NCBI RefSeq assembly: GCF_002878395.1
Contig: NC_061116.1
Span: 117,639,125-117,703,124, forward strand
Direction: 5' to 3'
From: Capsicum annuum
Lineage: Eukaryota > Streptophyta > Magnoliopsida > Solanales > Solanaceae
Length of the DNA stretch: 64,000 nt
The notes beneath the pieces are model-generated. The model was not told where the DNA came from and ran no database searches. It saw only the letters and a program-made list of their open reading frames with translations. Made by a program: the position numbers and the translations under genes. Shown piece by piece: positions 21,586 through 33,839 of this stretch. Every line of letters begins with the position of its first letter. Positions within the stretch are counted from its first letter, which is position 1.

Positions 21586-24400
21586 TGTAACGACTTGATT
21601 TTTAGTGATTTTTGTGAAATATTTATTTTTGCGTAATTTATCATTTAATCCCTCCTCATGGTTGCTTTGTGGTATTTTGGGTGTGGGAATAATTATCACA
21701 ATTTCCAATGCATTTTGGTAAGATTTATGTGAATATGTGGCTTTTGTTGGTTATCAACACTTTATAGTTGACTTCGATCAACATTTATTAATATGTGCAT
21801 CGAATGAAAAAATGGCTTGCACCAATAGATCCAAAAAGTCAATTTTAGGTTGTAACATGGTTGGTATAGTTTTATGGCTTTTATATTGTATTTCGACCCT
21901 CGATTCAGAAAGTTATGAAATTAGATTTTAGGGATCAACATTGTTAATATGAAATTTTTTCAAAAATCTGATATCGACATTGAGTCTAAAATATAGAATT
22001 TGGGTTAGTAGAGGGGTTGGCTCAATTTTGTGGCTTTTAGATCCCATGTTGACCCTTGGTTCGAAAATAATGTAAATAGAGTCCCGAAGGTCAATTTTGT
22101 GATAATAACCTTTTTCGTAAATTTGATAATTTTGTTGGATCCTAAACATGTTTTGCAATTAAAATTCACTATTAGATCATGTCGATAGGGTTTCAAAGGT
22201 CAAAAATAAATTTTCAAAACTACTGGTGTTGGTGTGATCACGTACGAAAAATTTTGGTTACATAAGCGACACTTTGACCCTTTGTCCAAGTCACGTAAGC
22301 GATTGAAGTGTCACATATGTAGCCATCGCAGAGTATAAGTCTCTAAATTTGTATTATTGATATTTTGAGAACTAGGATGCTCTAATTTTGAAGATTTTTT
22401 ATGCGTATTTCTCATAAAATCGTTAACTATCAATTGAGAACTTTATTTCCCCATTTCCCAAGATCTTCTATTTTTATTTTTGTGATTTTCACCCAAGTTG
22501 AGAATCAAAATCCCATTTCCATTATTTTTTGTGCTTGGGAGCATGGATTTGGACGATTCCAAAAGAGTTTTTGAGATTTATTCCTTTGGTAAGTTTCTAA
22601 ATTTTAACTATCATTTTTATCAATTTTATCTTTAAAACAACTTCAAGTTCTTGATTTTAAAAATGTGTTTGAGAGGGGGTGGTTGCCGATAAAGCTTGAA
22701 AATGTTTTTTTCTTTGATTTTAAACTTATTTCACATGGGTTTTCAGTTGTAGAGTTCTGTAAGTATGGGGAATATGTTTCTGTAATAAAATTATGATTTT
22801 ACCATTCTTTTTTGACTCCGACTCAAAAATAGACAAAATGGGTGTTGTTGGCTTTCTTTTAACACATAGATTCTGTATTTGTATATTTTATTAATTTTGG
22901 GTCCATTCATGAGGGGAAATCTCCTAATTAAAGGTCTTTTGGACAATTTTTGGCATTTGAGATAGGTTATAACTTAACTTTCTTTAGACTGGATTGGGTA
23001 GTTAATAATAATGTAAATTCATACTATGGGTATAGATTTGTATCATGGAAAATGTGCTTGGTGATTTATGTGTCCGTATGTGGATAATATTTGGTGGTTT
23101 TTGAAACATTCTTTTCTATGTGTGACCGTGTGGGGTATTATATGATATTGTTAGCCTGGTAATGATATATGTATTTTTGGTTGCACTCTTATTGGTGAAA
23201 AAGCCTAAATTTTGGGATTTATGTAGTGCCAATGACATTTCTTGCATGTTTTACTTGATGGTTTCGGAATTATATTAGATCTTAGATGATTGGTTGGTTT
23301 GAGTGGATTTTTGGCTCACATAGTTGGTATTTTGGTTGGATATTGGATATTCTCATTTTGGTCGGTTCTGAGTATTACATTCTCATATCATATTCATTCA
23401 TGAAATATTAGTACCACCATAGAAATACCGAAAATATTAAAAAAGCAATAGTTTTTTCTAACAGAAAATGTGACATATTTAAAACCCTCTACTGAAGTAT
23501 ATGTCAGAAAGGAGATGTGGATATTGGTATTGGGTATTGGTTGTATATGAGTTGACGAACTCCCCATGGATCCTACGTCGGGAATCTTTAGTTCCATAGG
23601 TGTATACGGAGGTTTTGTAACGACCTCGTGCATCACTTCATCATAATTATCATCATCATCTTCATTTTACTTCGTATATTATGATTATGTTGTGATTGTA
23701 TTTCTATCTTTGACTTGATATTTATCCATTTGTTTTGTCTTCCTATACTTCTATTTGATGTACGTGTATATTTGTACTTCTTATCTACTTGTTTTTGTTA
23801 TATGTATGTATATGACAACTGCTAGTGGAGATGGTGTGGGCTACCATTAGAGATATTTTTTCAGTGCAGGTGACATGCCCATAATTTGTGTTTATATGAC
23901 CACTTTTCTACTTTACTCAGTTGGCCTATGATACCTACTGAGTACAAGTGGACCATACTTACTCCAACTTTTCCCCTTTAGTGTAGATCCAGGTTCGAGT
24001 GCACCTCACGGTAGTTGATTCAGGCGATACTTGGTGTTATTTGAGGTAGTAGTTGATCTATGGATTCAAAGCTGACTACTATCTTTTCTTATCTAGACTA
24101 TGTCCTCACTTGTATTCAAAGAAAAAGTTTGTTCCTTTTTGGTTATCCTATGTACATTGACATCGAGTTGTATTAGTTATTTATTACATTGTGACACCAG
24201 GCTTTGGGATTTGGTTCAGTATTATTAGCTAAGTAATTTTCCTTTTACTATATTTGTGTTAGGTTCGACTCTACTTTAAGAATCTTGCCTTCGGTTTTTG
24301 TATTGAATCTTTCATTTGATATCAATTTAGGTGATAAGCTTACTTATTAAGACTTTCTATGACAAGTGCCATTATGACCCTTAGTTTTAGGATTGTGACA
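21586..24400 (+). mobile_element. 5' LTR of a forward gypsy element (element D)
   Basis: The block starts tgtaacgacttgattt at 21586 and ends ggattgtgaca at 24400, where an initiator-Met-type PBS follows at once. Both ends are typical of plant chromovirus LTRs (TGTAAC...GTGACA) and the length is about 2.8 kb. No gene lies inside. Its 3' LTR is not in the window, because the element's gag is broken by two later insertions. Confidence 0.7.
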
Positions 24401-24402
24401 AA

Positions 24403-24416
24403 TTGTAATTAGAGCA
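24403..24416 (+). other. Primer-binding site of element D (initiator Met tRNA type)
   Basis: ttgtaattagagca, two bases after the LTR end, matches the ttggtatcagagca type with a few substitutions. Confidence 0.7.
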
Positions 24417-24569
24417 GCCAGGTTCATTGGCCTCAATAGTGTAAGAATGAGGTGTCTAATAGAGTATCGCGGATCGTTTCGTACACATCTGTATCTATCT
24501 TTGAGAGGCTATAAGATGTCCTTATAAAACTTCCTTATTTTATTTCTTATCGTATGGATATTTTAAACT

Positions 24570-24855
24570 ATGGATTATAAATTGAGTTTCACTCCTTCTA
24601 TACGAGTGTACGTGGTGTTCCTTCAATTTCTAGTGTGGATCCTCCAATGGTACCAGCATCTGCTTATGGTACTTCATAGATTCTAAGTGTTTTTCTCCTA
24701 TGTTGCCATCTGTGTCTACTATTTCGAGATTAGGAGTTCAGCCTTCATCTATGTTACCTCCTCAGGTGGGATCTCAGCTAGCCAGATTTACTATGTCTCC
24801 TATTATTGCAAGTGTCATTATGTATTTGAGGATTAGAAGTAGTTTGAGAGGTCCA
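24570..24855 (+). pseudogene. Gag of element D, first part
   Basis: One forward frame reads RVRGVPSISSVDPPMVPASA, then a stop, the proline/basic-rich N-terminus usual for Gag of plant chromovirus-type elements. Further on another frame reads SMLPPQVGSQLARFTMSP and ends ...FER just before the break at 24855. The reading resumes after the LARD-like insertion at 31184 with FTYLGPSIFIGVVGEDAY, so the two parts together were one capsid domain. Stops and a frameshift are visible. Confidence 0.65.
24851..24855. repeat. Left target-site duplication of the LARD-like element
   Basis: gtcca here and gttca at 31184-31188 flank the element; one mismatch. The flanking gag reading joins in sense across the site, which supports both boundaries. 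Confidence 0.75.
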
Positions 24856-26385
24856 TGATAATTCTCAACATATACGTCAAATTTAAGAGCAAATCAACCG
24901 CTGCCAATATATTTACCCAACAAAGAGTTGGGATTGAATCCACGAGGAACAATGTGAGTGATAATTGAGTAAATTCAAAATAAAAGTTGCTTTTCAGGGT
25001 CAAACTTATGAAAAAAAAAATTTGGGGGGTTTTCAATCTTGTTGAATGTAAACGAAATTCTTGAACTTCTAAGGGACGAATTCTTGACTAAGAATAATTA
25101 AAGTATAAACAATTAAAATGGATCTTGGAACTATGCTTTCCTAGGGGCAAATTATGCATGGGTGTGTGATGACTTGAATGCAAATTCCAAATGTTGATGA
25201 TGTGGCAGGCTAGGTCAAAAGTCCTTGAGGCTAGTTCTTCAACAAAACCTCAAAGATGTAACTCATTGACTCTATCGAGTAACTAACAAGTGTGTCAATT
25301 AAAGCCACCGAATACCTCAATTAGGTACCCCTATTTCTAGGATAGTATCCAAGGGATAGTCAACCTCATATTCACCCTTATGTCTAAGATGGTGAAAACT
25401 ATCCAACTAAGCTCAATAATTGTCTACTACCGCCTTGGTTCCCACATTCCTCTTTCAAGGACGATGAGGGTTCCAAAAGATCACCCAAAACCCTCTTTCA
25501 AGAAAGGTTTGAGCTTTCAAGAGCTTGGGATTTTCACCCATCAAACCCATTTGGGTATTTGGGGATTTCACCCATAAATCCCAACTATTTCAACCAAAAA
25601 ATAGTAGAACCCATCATCAACCAACTAAAATCTACACAAATACATCACAAGCCACACACAAATACACCCTAATCAAACATAACCCCACGAGGTCGATCTA
25701 GCATATCATAAGGATAATGAAAACAAATATGTCAAGATGTCTATCAAAGTTATTCATAAGAAAAATAAAGATAGGAAAAACCACACTTTAAACTCAAATA
25801 AATCTTCAAAAGAAAAAACCAAATCTACACTTTAGAGCTCCTCTAATTAAATCTTGACTCCAATTAGTGTAAATTGAAGCTCCAAGCTCCAAGAAATTAC
25901 AAAAACCCTAAACTAAGGATGAGAGGTAGGGTTGTGGACTGCTGATGATCTATAATGAATGGGTATTTAGCCTTAAATGGGAGTTGGGGTTGACTATCCA
26001 ATTGTCGTTTTTTACCCGGGTTATTTTCCGCTCTTACGCGATTGCGAAGCCTTGAGCATGATCGCGGCAGCTTCAAATGCATTAAGATCAATTAGATCGT
26101 GATCCCTTTACTTGACTTGACTAGCCGCGATCGCGGCCCTCAGAACACTATCGTGGTAACGGAGACCCAGTTCCTACTCTTTCTTCAGCTTGTCTAGCTC
26201 TTGCATTTCTATTCCCTTTTGGACTTTTTTTAGCTCAAGGTCGCTTCTTTTCTTCTTAGCATTTGTATACCTGCAAAATATGGGAATAGAGTATTTAACC
26301 ACAAATATGTCTCACTATTATATTAAAATCATATTAGTATGTACGAATGTTGAATGCAAATGAGTGGTAAACTCAACACTCATCA
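24856..26385 (-). mobile_element. Left (3') LTR of the LARD-like element
   Basis: Starts tgataattctcaac and ends aacactcatca. It is alignable over its whole length with 29662-31183, for example through atttacccaac-aagagttgg, the caccgaatacctcaattagg block and the gagtggtaaactca end. A purine-rich tract on the element strand (complement of tcaacacccccaac) follows at 26384-26397, where the polypurine tract should be, which sets the reverse orientation. Confidence 0.85.
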
Positions 26386-28630
26386 ACACCCCCAACTTAA
26401 AACTTTGCTTGTCCTCAAGCAACACTACCTCTTACCATGATACAATGCACATTTATTCCCAAATTAGATGACCAAAATTGTCATGATAACTTCAACTTGG
26501 TTACTGCCACAAAACCCTCTTCGCTCATGGTTATTCTCACGACAACCCTTAACATAACGTGTAATTTTCAAGGATGTAAAAGAGTTCAAGGTGAAATCGT
26601 AAAACAATCACAAATACTCAAGAAATGACTCATATTTAACCTAAACAACATTATACTCCTTTTGCCTCATTTTTTGAGAGATGACAAAATCACCTACCTC
26701 AACTTGCTTACATGCCTCCTTACAAAAAAGAAAATTCCACATACCAAGTTATAAAATATGCAACTAGGAATTTAAGTATGAAACTCTCTCTCTCTCTCAA
26801 GAAGTTTTGATGTTAACAAGTTCCATGCCATAGGATTGCCCCTATTTTCAATCACCACTACAACGAATACACTTGGTTAGAGATCTCAACAGAATTTTTG
26901 AGCTTGTAATGTAGGTTCGGGATAGGGTAGGATATTATTTGGGAACAAAGAGACTATACCCTCCTTGAACATCTACATTATTATTTTTCATCCAACTTTT
27001 GGCCATGGGCTACTTCTTTTGTTTTCACTCCTTAAACATGTGCCTAATTTTACTACCTTGATTCACCCATATTTCGAAAAGCATCTTCTTTTCTACTCTT
27101 TGCCTTATACATTTCCTGCTTTTCTTTCCTTTTTGGGTCCCTTCTTTTTCCTATTGATTTATTCTCAAAATTTAGCTCTTAGGCACTATCTTACATTCTC
27201 GTGGCCCAAAGTTATCTCTTCCAATCTTCAACACCCCCAACATAGGAATTTAGCCTCAATTTGTATTTTTAAGTCCAAGGAGGATAGGGTTCAAAAGAAG
27301 AATAGAAATTGAAAGGCTCACGACTTGCAATGTGTTAGACAAAGAAAGGTATAAAGGCTCAAAATGGGTGACTAGGAATACCATCTATGTAGGGGTAGAC
27401 TTTTTAGGCTAAAGTGGACTTCCAAAGTCACAAAGATGGCCTAAGATTATTTCCCCAACCAAATTCAATCAAAATTAGGCTTGAGAGACTAATGGGGAAA
27501 GTTCTAGATGGTACAAGTATACATTAAATTCAAATAAATAATCTCACCAAATATGACATGCAAATTTGCCAAGTCCCCCCCCCCCCCCGCGCTAGAGACA
27601 AAAATAGAGTATCTACCAATTTTCACAAGTCAAAACTTTGTATTCACAAAAAGAGAAAAGGAATTGTTACAATGTCGCTCACGTCCATACGCTTGATTTT
27701 TTTTTTTTGAAAAATTTTGGATGAAGGAGTGTGTTTGCTTTGCCTTTAAACCATGCATAATTTTCTAACGATGGAAATAATCTAGGCCTTGGCCATATAT
27801 TTTGGCTTCATATAGGTAAACTAATCATATGGCTACTCAGACTTAGTCAATGGTATAAGTCCGATCCCAATACACAATGCCATAGGTACAAAGACTTCCC
27901 TTGCATGTGTGGCTCTAGACACAATACCGATGAGGTTCCCTTAAGAATGTCATCACTCAATCTATCATAGGCAAAGGCTCACCTAATATCATTATTAGGA
28001 AAAATAGATAACTAAAAATGAAAAGAATCAATTCACAAAATTTCCATGCTTTAAGTGAACTAAGTTTGAGTATTGAAAACCAATGAATATACAGAAACGT
28101 AGGGCCACACCCCTAACTACCGAACTTGTAGTGACCTCACTACATAACATAAAAGCATAAGGATAGAAAAAGGTCTCCCTATAACTGCAGTGATAACCAA
28201 TGTATAGGCTGGGTGAGCTGTCGCGATCATGTCATAGGTGGCGTAATCGTGGTGGTGCGATCGCGGTACATAAGGCATTCTGCTCCCCTATTTTGCCCTA
28301 TTTTTTGCTAAGCTTCAACACTTCTCAAGCTTGGTTTTCCCCTATTTTTAGTTTCCAACCTATCCAAAGTGGCTACAAAGCATCAAACCTATGTGACTTA
28401 TTCCTAAAATACAAAGATACAAATAAGAAAATGATGGGTTGCTTCCCATCAAGTGCATGGTTTAGCGTCGCGGCACAAATCCTCTTTAACCACCATTTAT
28501 GGCTTCGCTTAAAGGATTTGAATTTTATACCAAATTTTTTATCATTACATCTTTGAGGTGTATTGGGCAAATGTCAGGGCATGATGATACGTGTTCTATC
28601 ATGACACTTTAAAGACTTAAATCATTTGCC

Positions 28631-29221
28631 CTATTTTGTGTCAAACTTTCTTGTGGGCTGGTTGGACAACGGTGATAACATTAGAAGGCCATTAATTGGA
28701 CATTGATCTTTAAGCTTCTTGGCCTTCAATATTGTGGTCTTAGCATACCCTTTTGTAACGACAAACTCCAAGAAATAAGGAAATAGTTCATTCTCACCCT
28801 CATTCAACATTTGCTTAGGTGGATTGATTTTCATCAACTCCACCGATGTTAATGTTGAGAAGTGGTTAGAGTGAGGTCTTTTTCCTAATTTTGGATTTTT
28901 CTCCATTTTGGTATCCTCACCTCGAAGTGGTCTAGTGTCTTCAAAAGAAAATTGCTTGGATTCTTTTTTTGACTCTAACACCATTTCCTATATTTCGACA
29001 TTAACAACCATATTGTGCTCGGTTGGTTGGGAAATCACTGAGGATTCTTCAATGTCAATCTCATTTAGAAGCGTGGGTATGGTTGTAGTATTAGCATGAT
29101 TGACCTTCATGTCCATGTCTTCTGTCTTCTTTATTTCCACATTACATGCCCCCATGTCTTGATGTATGAGTTGTATGTTATCCCCCGTTGTTTCTACTTG
29201 ATCCAAGATAAGTTGAAGCAT
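28631..29221 (-). pseudogene. Interrupted reading frame inside the LARD-like element
   Basis: Two reverse readings lie in the same frame, 29221-28988 (77 codons, MLQLILDQVETTGDNIQLI...) and 28984-28631 (117 codons, MVLESKKESKQFSFEDTRPL...), separated by a single TAG and one codon. Together they would give about 196 codons, rich in Glu, Lys, Asn and Thr, with no motif I can place. It may be the remains of a lineage-specific protein of this element or chance. I would not assign a function. Confidence 0.35.
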
Positions 29222-29640
29222 TACTTCAATATCACTCTTTTGACCTTAAGACCTATCAAAATTATAAGAAGAACTATCAATTCGATTAGCATAACAGGGG
29301 TTGGGGCATTTGGACAATCACTCTAATGTCCATCTCGACACCACATAGAGAACAACCATACTCCCTATAAGATCAAGATGGTGCACACATCTCTCTCTGG
29401 GGAGCATATCTATAATCTTGAAAAAAGTAGGGTCCACCATAATATGGACATGGATCAACAAGATACGATCTCCAACAACTAAACTCATATTCATTCCAAG
29501 ATACCATAGTAATAATTAATCAAAAAACAACAAAATCTATCTAACACAATAAACAAAGGAAAATAGCAAACAAATATTTACAAGTTTTAACCAAACCAAA
29601 TTAGCTAAAATTCCAAACTAACTCAATATGCCAGATTGAT

Positions 29641-29661
29641 CCCTAGCAACTGTGTTATTTT
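29641..29661 (-). other. Primer-binding site of the LARD-like element (Asp tRNA type)
   Basis: The plus strand ccctagcaactgtgttattt, next to the right LTR start, is a drifted complement of the Asp-tRNA-type PBS (ggcgccgttgccgggg) of Athila/Tat-related elements. It fixes the reverse orientation and links this element to that lineage. Confidence 0.6.
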
Positions 29662-31183
29662 TAATAATGCTCAACTTACACATCAAATTTAAGTGCAAGG
29701 TGATCATTGTAAATATATTTACCCAACTAAGAGTTGGGGTCTAATCCACGAGGAACAATGTGGGTGAAGATTGAGTAAATTCATAATAAAAGATGATAGT
29801 TTGGGTCAAACCTATGGTACAAAATGGTTTGAAGGATTTTCAATCTTGTTGAATGTAAAGGCAACTCTTGGGATCCTAAGGGACTAATTCAACACTAAGA
29901 ATAATTAGAGTATAAACAATTAAAATAGATCTTGGAACTATGCTTTCCAAGGGGAAAATTATGCATGGGTATGTGATGACTAGAATGAAAATTCTAAAAA
30001 TTGATGATGTCGTAGGCTAGGTCGAAAGTTATTGAGGGTATTTCTTCAACAAAACCTTAAAGATGTCACTCATTGACTCTTTCTAGTACCAAACAAGTGT
30101 GTCAATTAAAGTCACGCAATACCTCAATTAGGCACCCCCTATTTCTAGGTGGTATCCATGGGATAGTCAACCTCATATTCACCCTTATGTCTAAGATAGT
30201 GAAAATTACCCAACTAAGCTAAATAATTGTCTACTAGTACCTTAGTTCAAACATACCTCTTTAAATGATGATGAGAGTTTCTAAAGTTCACCCAAACACC
30301 TCTTCCAAGGGTGGTTTGAGCTTTCAAGAGCTTGGGATTTTCACCCATCAAAATCATTTGGGTATTTAGGGCTTTCATCCACAAATCCCAACCATTTCAA
30401 CCAAGCAATAGTAGAACCCATCATCAACCAACTAGATCTACATATTACATCACAACCCATACACAAATGCACCCAAATCAAATATAACCCCAAGAGGTAT
30501 ATCTAGCATATCATCAGGATAATGAAAACAAATATACAAATATGTCCATTAAAGTTATTCATAAGAAAAATAAAGAGAGTCCAAACCACACTTTAGACTC
30601 AAATGAATCTTCAATAGACAAATCCAAATCTACAATTTAGAGCACCTCTAATTAAATCTTGTCTCAAATTAGTGTAAATTTAAGCTCCAAGAAATTACTA
30701 AAACCCTAAACCAAGGATGGGAGGTAGGGTTGTGGAATGATGATGATCTAGAATGAATGGGTATTTATCCTTAAATGGGAGTTAGGGTCGTCTGGACATT
30801 TGACATTTTTGCCCTGGGTTATTTTTCGCTCTAACGTGATTACAAATCCTGAGCATGATTGCTACAACTACGAATGCATTAAGATCACTGTGATCACGAT
30901 CCTTTGACCTGACTTGACTGGATGTGATTGCGGCCCTCAGACCGCGATCACGGTAACTAAGACCCAGTTCCTACTCCTACTTTAGCTTATCTAGCTCTTT
31001 CACTTCTATTCCCTTTCAGATCCTTTTTAGCTCAAGGTTTCTTCTTTTCTTCTCAGCACTTGTATACTTGAAATATATGGCCATTAGTGCAATTAACCAC
31101 AAATATGTTTCACTGTTATATTCAAATCATATTAGTGTACATGAATGTTGAATGTAAATGAGTGGTAAACTCACCACTCATTA
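29662..31183 (-). mobile_element. Right (5') LTR of the LARD-like element
   Basis: Pairs with 24856-26385. Starts ttaataatgctcaac (expected TG drifted to TT) and ends caccactcatta (expected CA drifted to TA). A TATA-like gataaatacc is read on the reverse strand at about 30758-30770. The two LTRs differ at many positions by eye, so the insertion is not recent. Confidence 0.85.
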
Positions 31184-31368
31184 GTTCACTTATTTGGGTC
31201 CCTCTATATTCATTGGTGTTGTGGGTGAAGATGCCTATGAGTTCTTGATTGATTGTCATTAAAAGTTACGTAACCTGGGTTCATTCAAGTCATATGGTGT
31301 TGTGTATACTACTTTCCAATTAAGAGATCCAGCCAAGGATTCATGGAGTTCACTTTTTAGTTGAAAAC
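31184..31368 (+). pseudogene. Gag of element D, second part
   Basis: Reads FTYLGPSIFIGVVGEDAYEF, then LIDCH, a stop, and KLRNLGSFKSYGVVYTTFQL followed by RDPAKDSWSS. This is the start of the retrotransposon Gag (capsid) domain of plant chromovirus-type elements; Trp and the GEDAYEF stretch are the main markers. It continues the part ending at 24855 and is cut at 31368 by element 2. No later part of element D is found in the window. Confidence 0.8.
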
Positions 31369-33629
31369 TATCACGACCCAAACCAGGGACTAGTCGTGAC
31401 AGGTATCTCAAGTCCCACGTGGACCGAAGATCACCCCCTTCACCTAACCTAATCAGCTAAACAACCTCAAGTATCAGATGAATTCCAAACATATAACAAG
31501 ATAGTGTAAACTAAGACTAATATTTATTTCGTGAAAAGACTAAACCAATCACCGGTAACTGGACAACTATCCAACACCAAGACAATCCACCAAAACAACA
31601 CACCCAAGTCAACAGTAATCCAACAAAGTCTTTATAAAACCAAAGTTAATAAAATATTTGTACATGACCTTGATAGTAGCCAAAACAAAGTATGAACAAA
31701 GACTAAGACATACGTAATAAAGACCATGAAATGAATCCTTCCAAAGTATAGAAGCTCAACACTTTAATGTCAACTCATGAACTAACTTGGCCACCTGATC
31801 ACTACGTAGGAAAAGTAAAAAAGGTTCCAGTTCCTATACCATTAGGGGATACAACATCCGAATACAGTTAGCAGTTGGAGGGCTAGAATATAACTCAAGG
31901 ATAGAGGAATAAAACAATACCATCATTCAAAGACAAATCAAATCATCATACGCAATCATATACATACATATATATATATATTTATATATCAAGCCGAGAT
32001 ATGAAATCAGGTTTAGCATACATTTTAAAACCTTAAACTAGGCTATGTAGTATAACCATTATAAAACAAGGCACCCACGGGCTATATGGTACCAAATTTC
32101 CCCTAGCTGGAAGGCCCCAGTGTGTGTAGCTGCATGAACCAGAGAATATTCATATTTGTATATGCTTTTATGAAGGACCCGAACTTCCAAATATAATCAA
32201 GGTGACTTAAGCACAAATGTTTACAATATGGGGGACTTGAACCTCCCATTCATATATTCATTCAGGGGACTCGAACCTCCCAGTCATATAGACACCCGCT
32301 CTGGCTAGTGCGGTTTCTAGTGTTAGTCCTTAGACTCCACTTTCATGGCCCAGCTACACATCCCCCTTTAAAGCTCAATTAAAAAATTTATTACACATAT
32401 ACACAACCATTAATCATATTACTTACCACAGGAATCCTATTGGTATCATCATACCAAACCTACTTGCAAGTGTGCAATATGTCATAACTAGTATCAATTA
32501 AATTTGGGACTCGAACCCATTATCTTAACAAGGACATCAATTCAATTATACATTTAGGGACACGAACACATTTAACAATTCCAACCAATCTATGGCCAAC
32601 AAGACTTTCATGAAACCATTTACCAACCACTTACATTATTAGGCCAATGCCTTAGTTCAAAAAACAACTCAACATGTGACAAGATCATTCTCATAGTTGA
32701 TTTCACAAACAAGCTGAGAGCATACCACTATCAAACCATTATTCAAGCCAAAGCCATCGAGTTAGGGTTAACCATGACCCCTTAGATTAAATCACAAATC
32801 CAATGCACCCACTTATGTAAAACCATTATCAAAACATGTATATTCCTAATTTAAACCATTAGAAAACAATACTCAATAATATGCATTCAAACCCTCAACC
32901 ATGGTTTTCAAAACTACCATTAATGATTTATGAACAATGTTTAAAACACATGATTTTTATGAACTAACAATGAAGGAAGAATCACATGCCTGAGTTATGA
33001 AGATTCACAGAAAGAATTTGATCTTTAAGCCTCAAGATGACCACCTTAATAAAACCCTAGCCCAATCTTCTTAAGATGTTTTAGAGAGAATTTAGAGAGT
33101 CTTTGATCTTCTAAAGTGTAGAATGAGTTCCCAATAAGTGTTATAAGATATAGAGTCTGAATGTATTGGGGTGGGAAATGTCCAAAACACCCTCAGCTTA
33201 AAAGTTGTAGAAAACTTGCAGGTGGATACGAGTTGACCCTCCCAATCGTCACCATAAGTTATAAGTGGTACCTTCAATTCATTACTTGATCAGAAGTTTG
33301 GACACCACATTCTATCCAACATATGACTTCCTTAATTAACATGTCACAATTCCAAACGTCTAGTACTATAAGTCGTATCCAAGGTAGAATATCAAGGGCT
33401 AGACACTGGACAACATATGATTGGACCCTAAACCTCTCGTCATAAGACCATACGACTTGTATGGAGTCTCATGTAGCCAAGACAGAATTTGGAGAACAAC
33501 ACCTAAACAACATATGACTAGGGTTCCTAGACCCGTTATCACACCATACAACTTTTAGTGTGAGTCGTATGAGGAATAAAAAGTTCAATACTCAAGAAAA
33601 TTAAAAGGGCCAAAGTTTGAGGTATTTCA
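31369..33629 (-). mobile_element. Left (3') LTR of element 2 (gypsy chromovirus-type)
   Basis: Starts tatcacgaccc (TG drifted to TA) and ends ggtatttca. The first ~1.7 kb align with 38285-40003, for example through cctcaagtatcagatgaatt and caagatagtgtaaactaagg-like text. A candidate target duplication aaaac is at 31364-31368; the partner is lost because the right LTR is truncated. No coding sequence. Confidence 0.85.
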
Positions 33630-33650
33630 GTCCCCCCCCCCCCCCCCCAG
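33630..33650 (-). other. Polypurine tract of element 2, a 17-base G run on the element strand
   Basis: The plus strand has gt followed by 17 C (33632-33648) and agg, directly next to the LTR end. On the element strand this is an uninterrupted G run at the site where second-strand priming takes place. Such a run is prone to slippage, so its length may be unstable or mis-sequenced. Confidence 0.75.
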
Positions 33651-33839
33651 GATCATTCATCCCTGACTAATGGACAAGGTAATACAAGCACGATTGGACT
33701 CCACACGCCCCTACTCTTACCTTTAACCAAGTTAGAAAACAAAGATGTCAAGTAAACCACCCCTTTTTCCTTAAAAAAAATGGAAAACAAAGATATTAAG
33801 AACAACACATACCTCAAAACATGAATTTTAAGAATCTAG

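Larger units (their letters stand above)
26386..29661 (-). mobile_element. Internal region of the LARD-like (non-autonomous) element
   Basis: About 3.3 kb between two LTRs without any recognisable gag, protease, RT or integrase. It begins (plus strand) with the polypurine-tract complement and text of the type cttgtcctcaagcaa often seen at this place in plant LARDs. It contains a TC run at 26788-26799, a 14-base C run at 27575-27588 and an interrupted reverse reading frame at 28631-29221. A Trp/Phe-rich forward reading of 115 codons at 26965-27312 is antisense and probably meaningless. Confidence 0.75.

Noticed and set aside
22005..22196. Overlapping short reverse readings in 21.9-22.2 kb
   Set aside because: They lie inside the LTR of element D and share no family motif.
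26965..27312. 115-codon hydrophobic forward reading, like a membrane protein
   Set aside because: It lies antisense in the LARD-like interior, is T-rich by composition and has no family resemblance.
27575..27588. C run as a possible second polypurine tract
   Set aside because: It is not next to an LTR end; the LARD-like element's own tract lies at 26384-26397.
28200..28556. 118-codon forward reading
   Set aside because: Antisense to the element, no motif, and composition typical of chance open frames.
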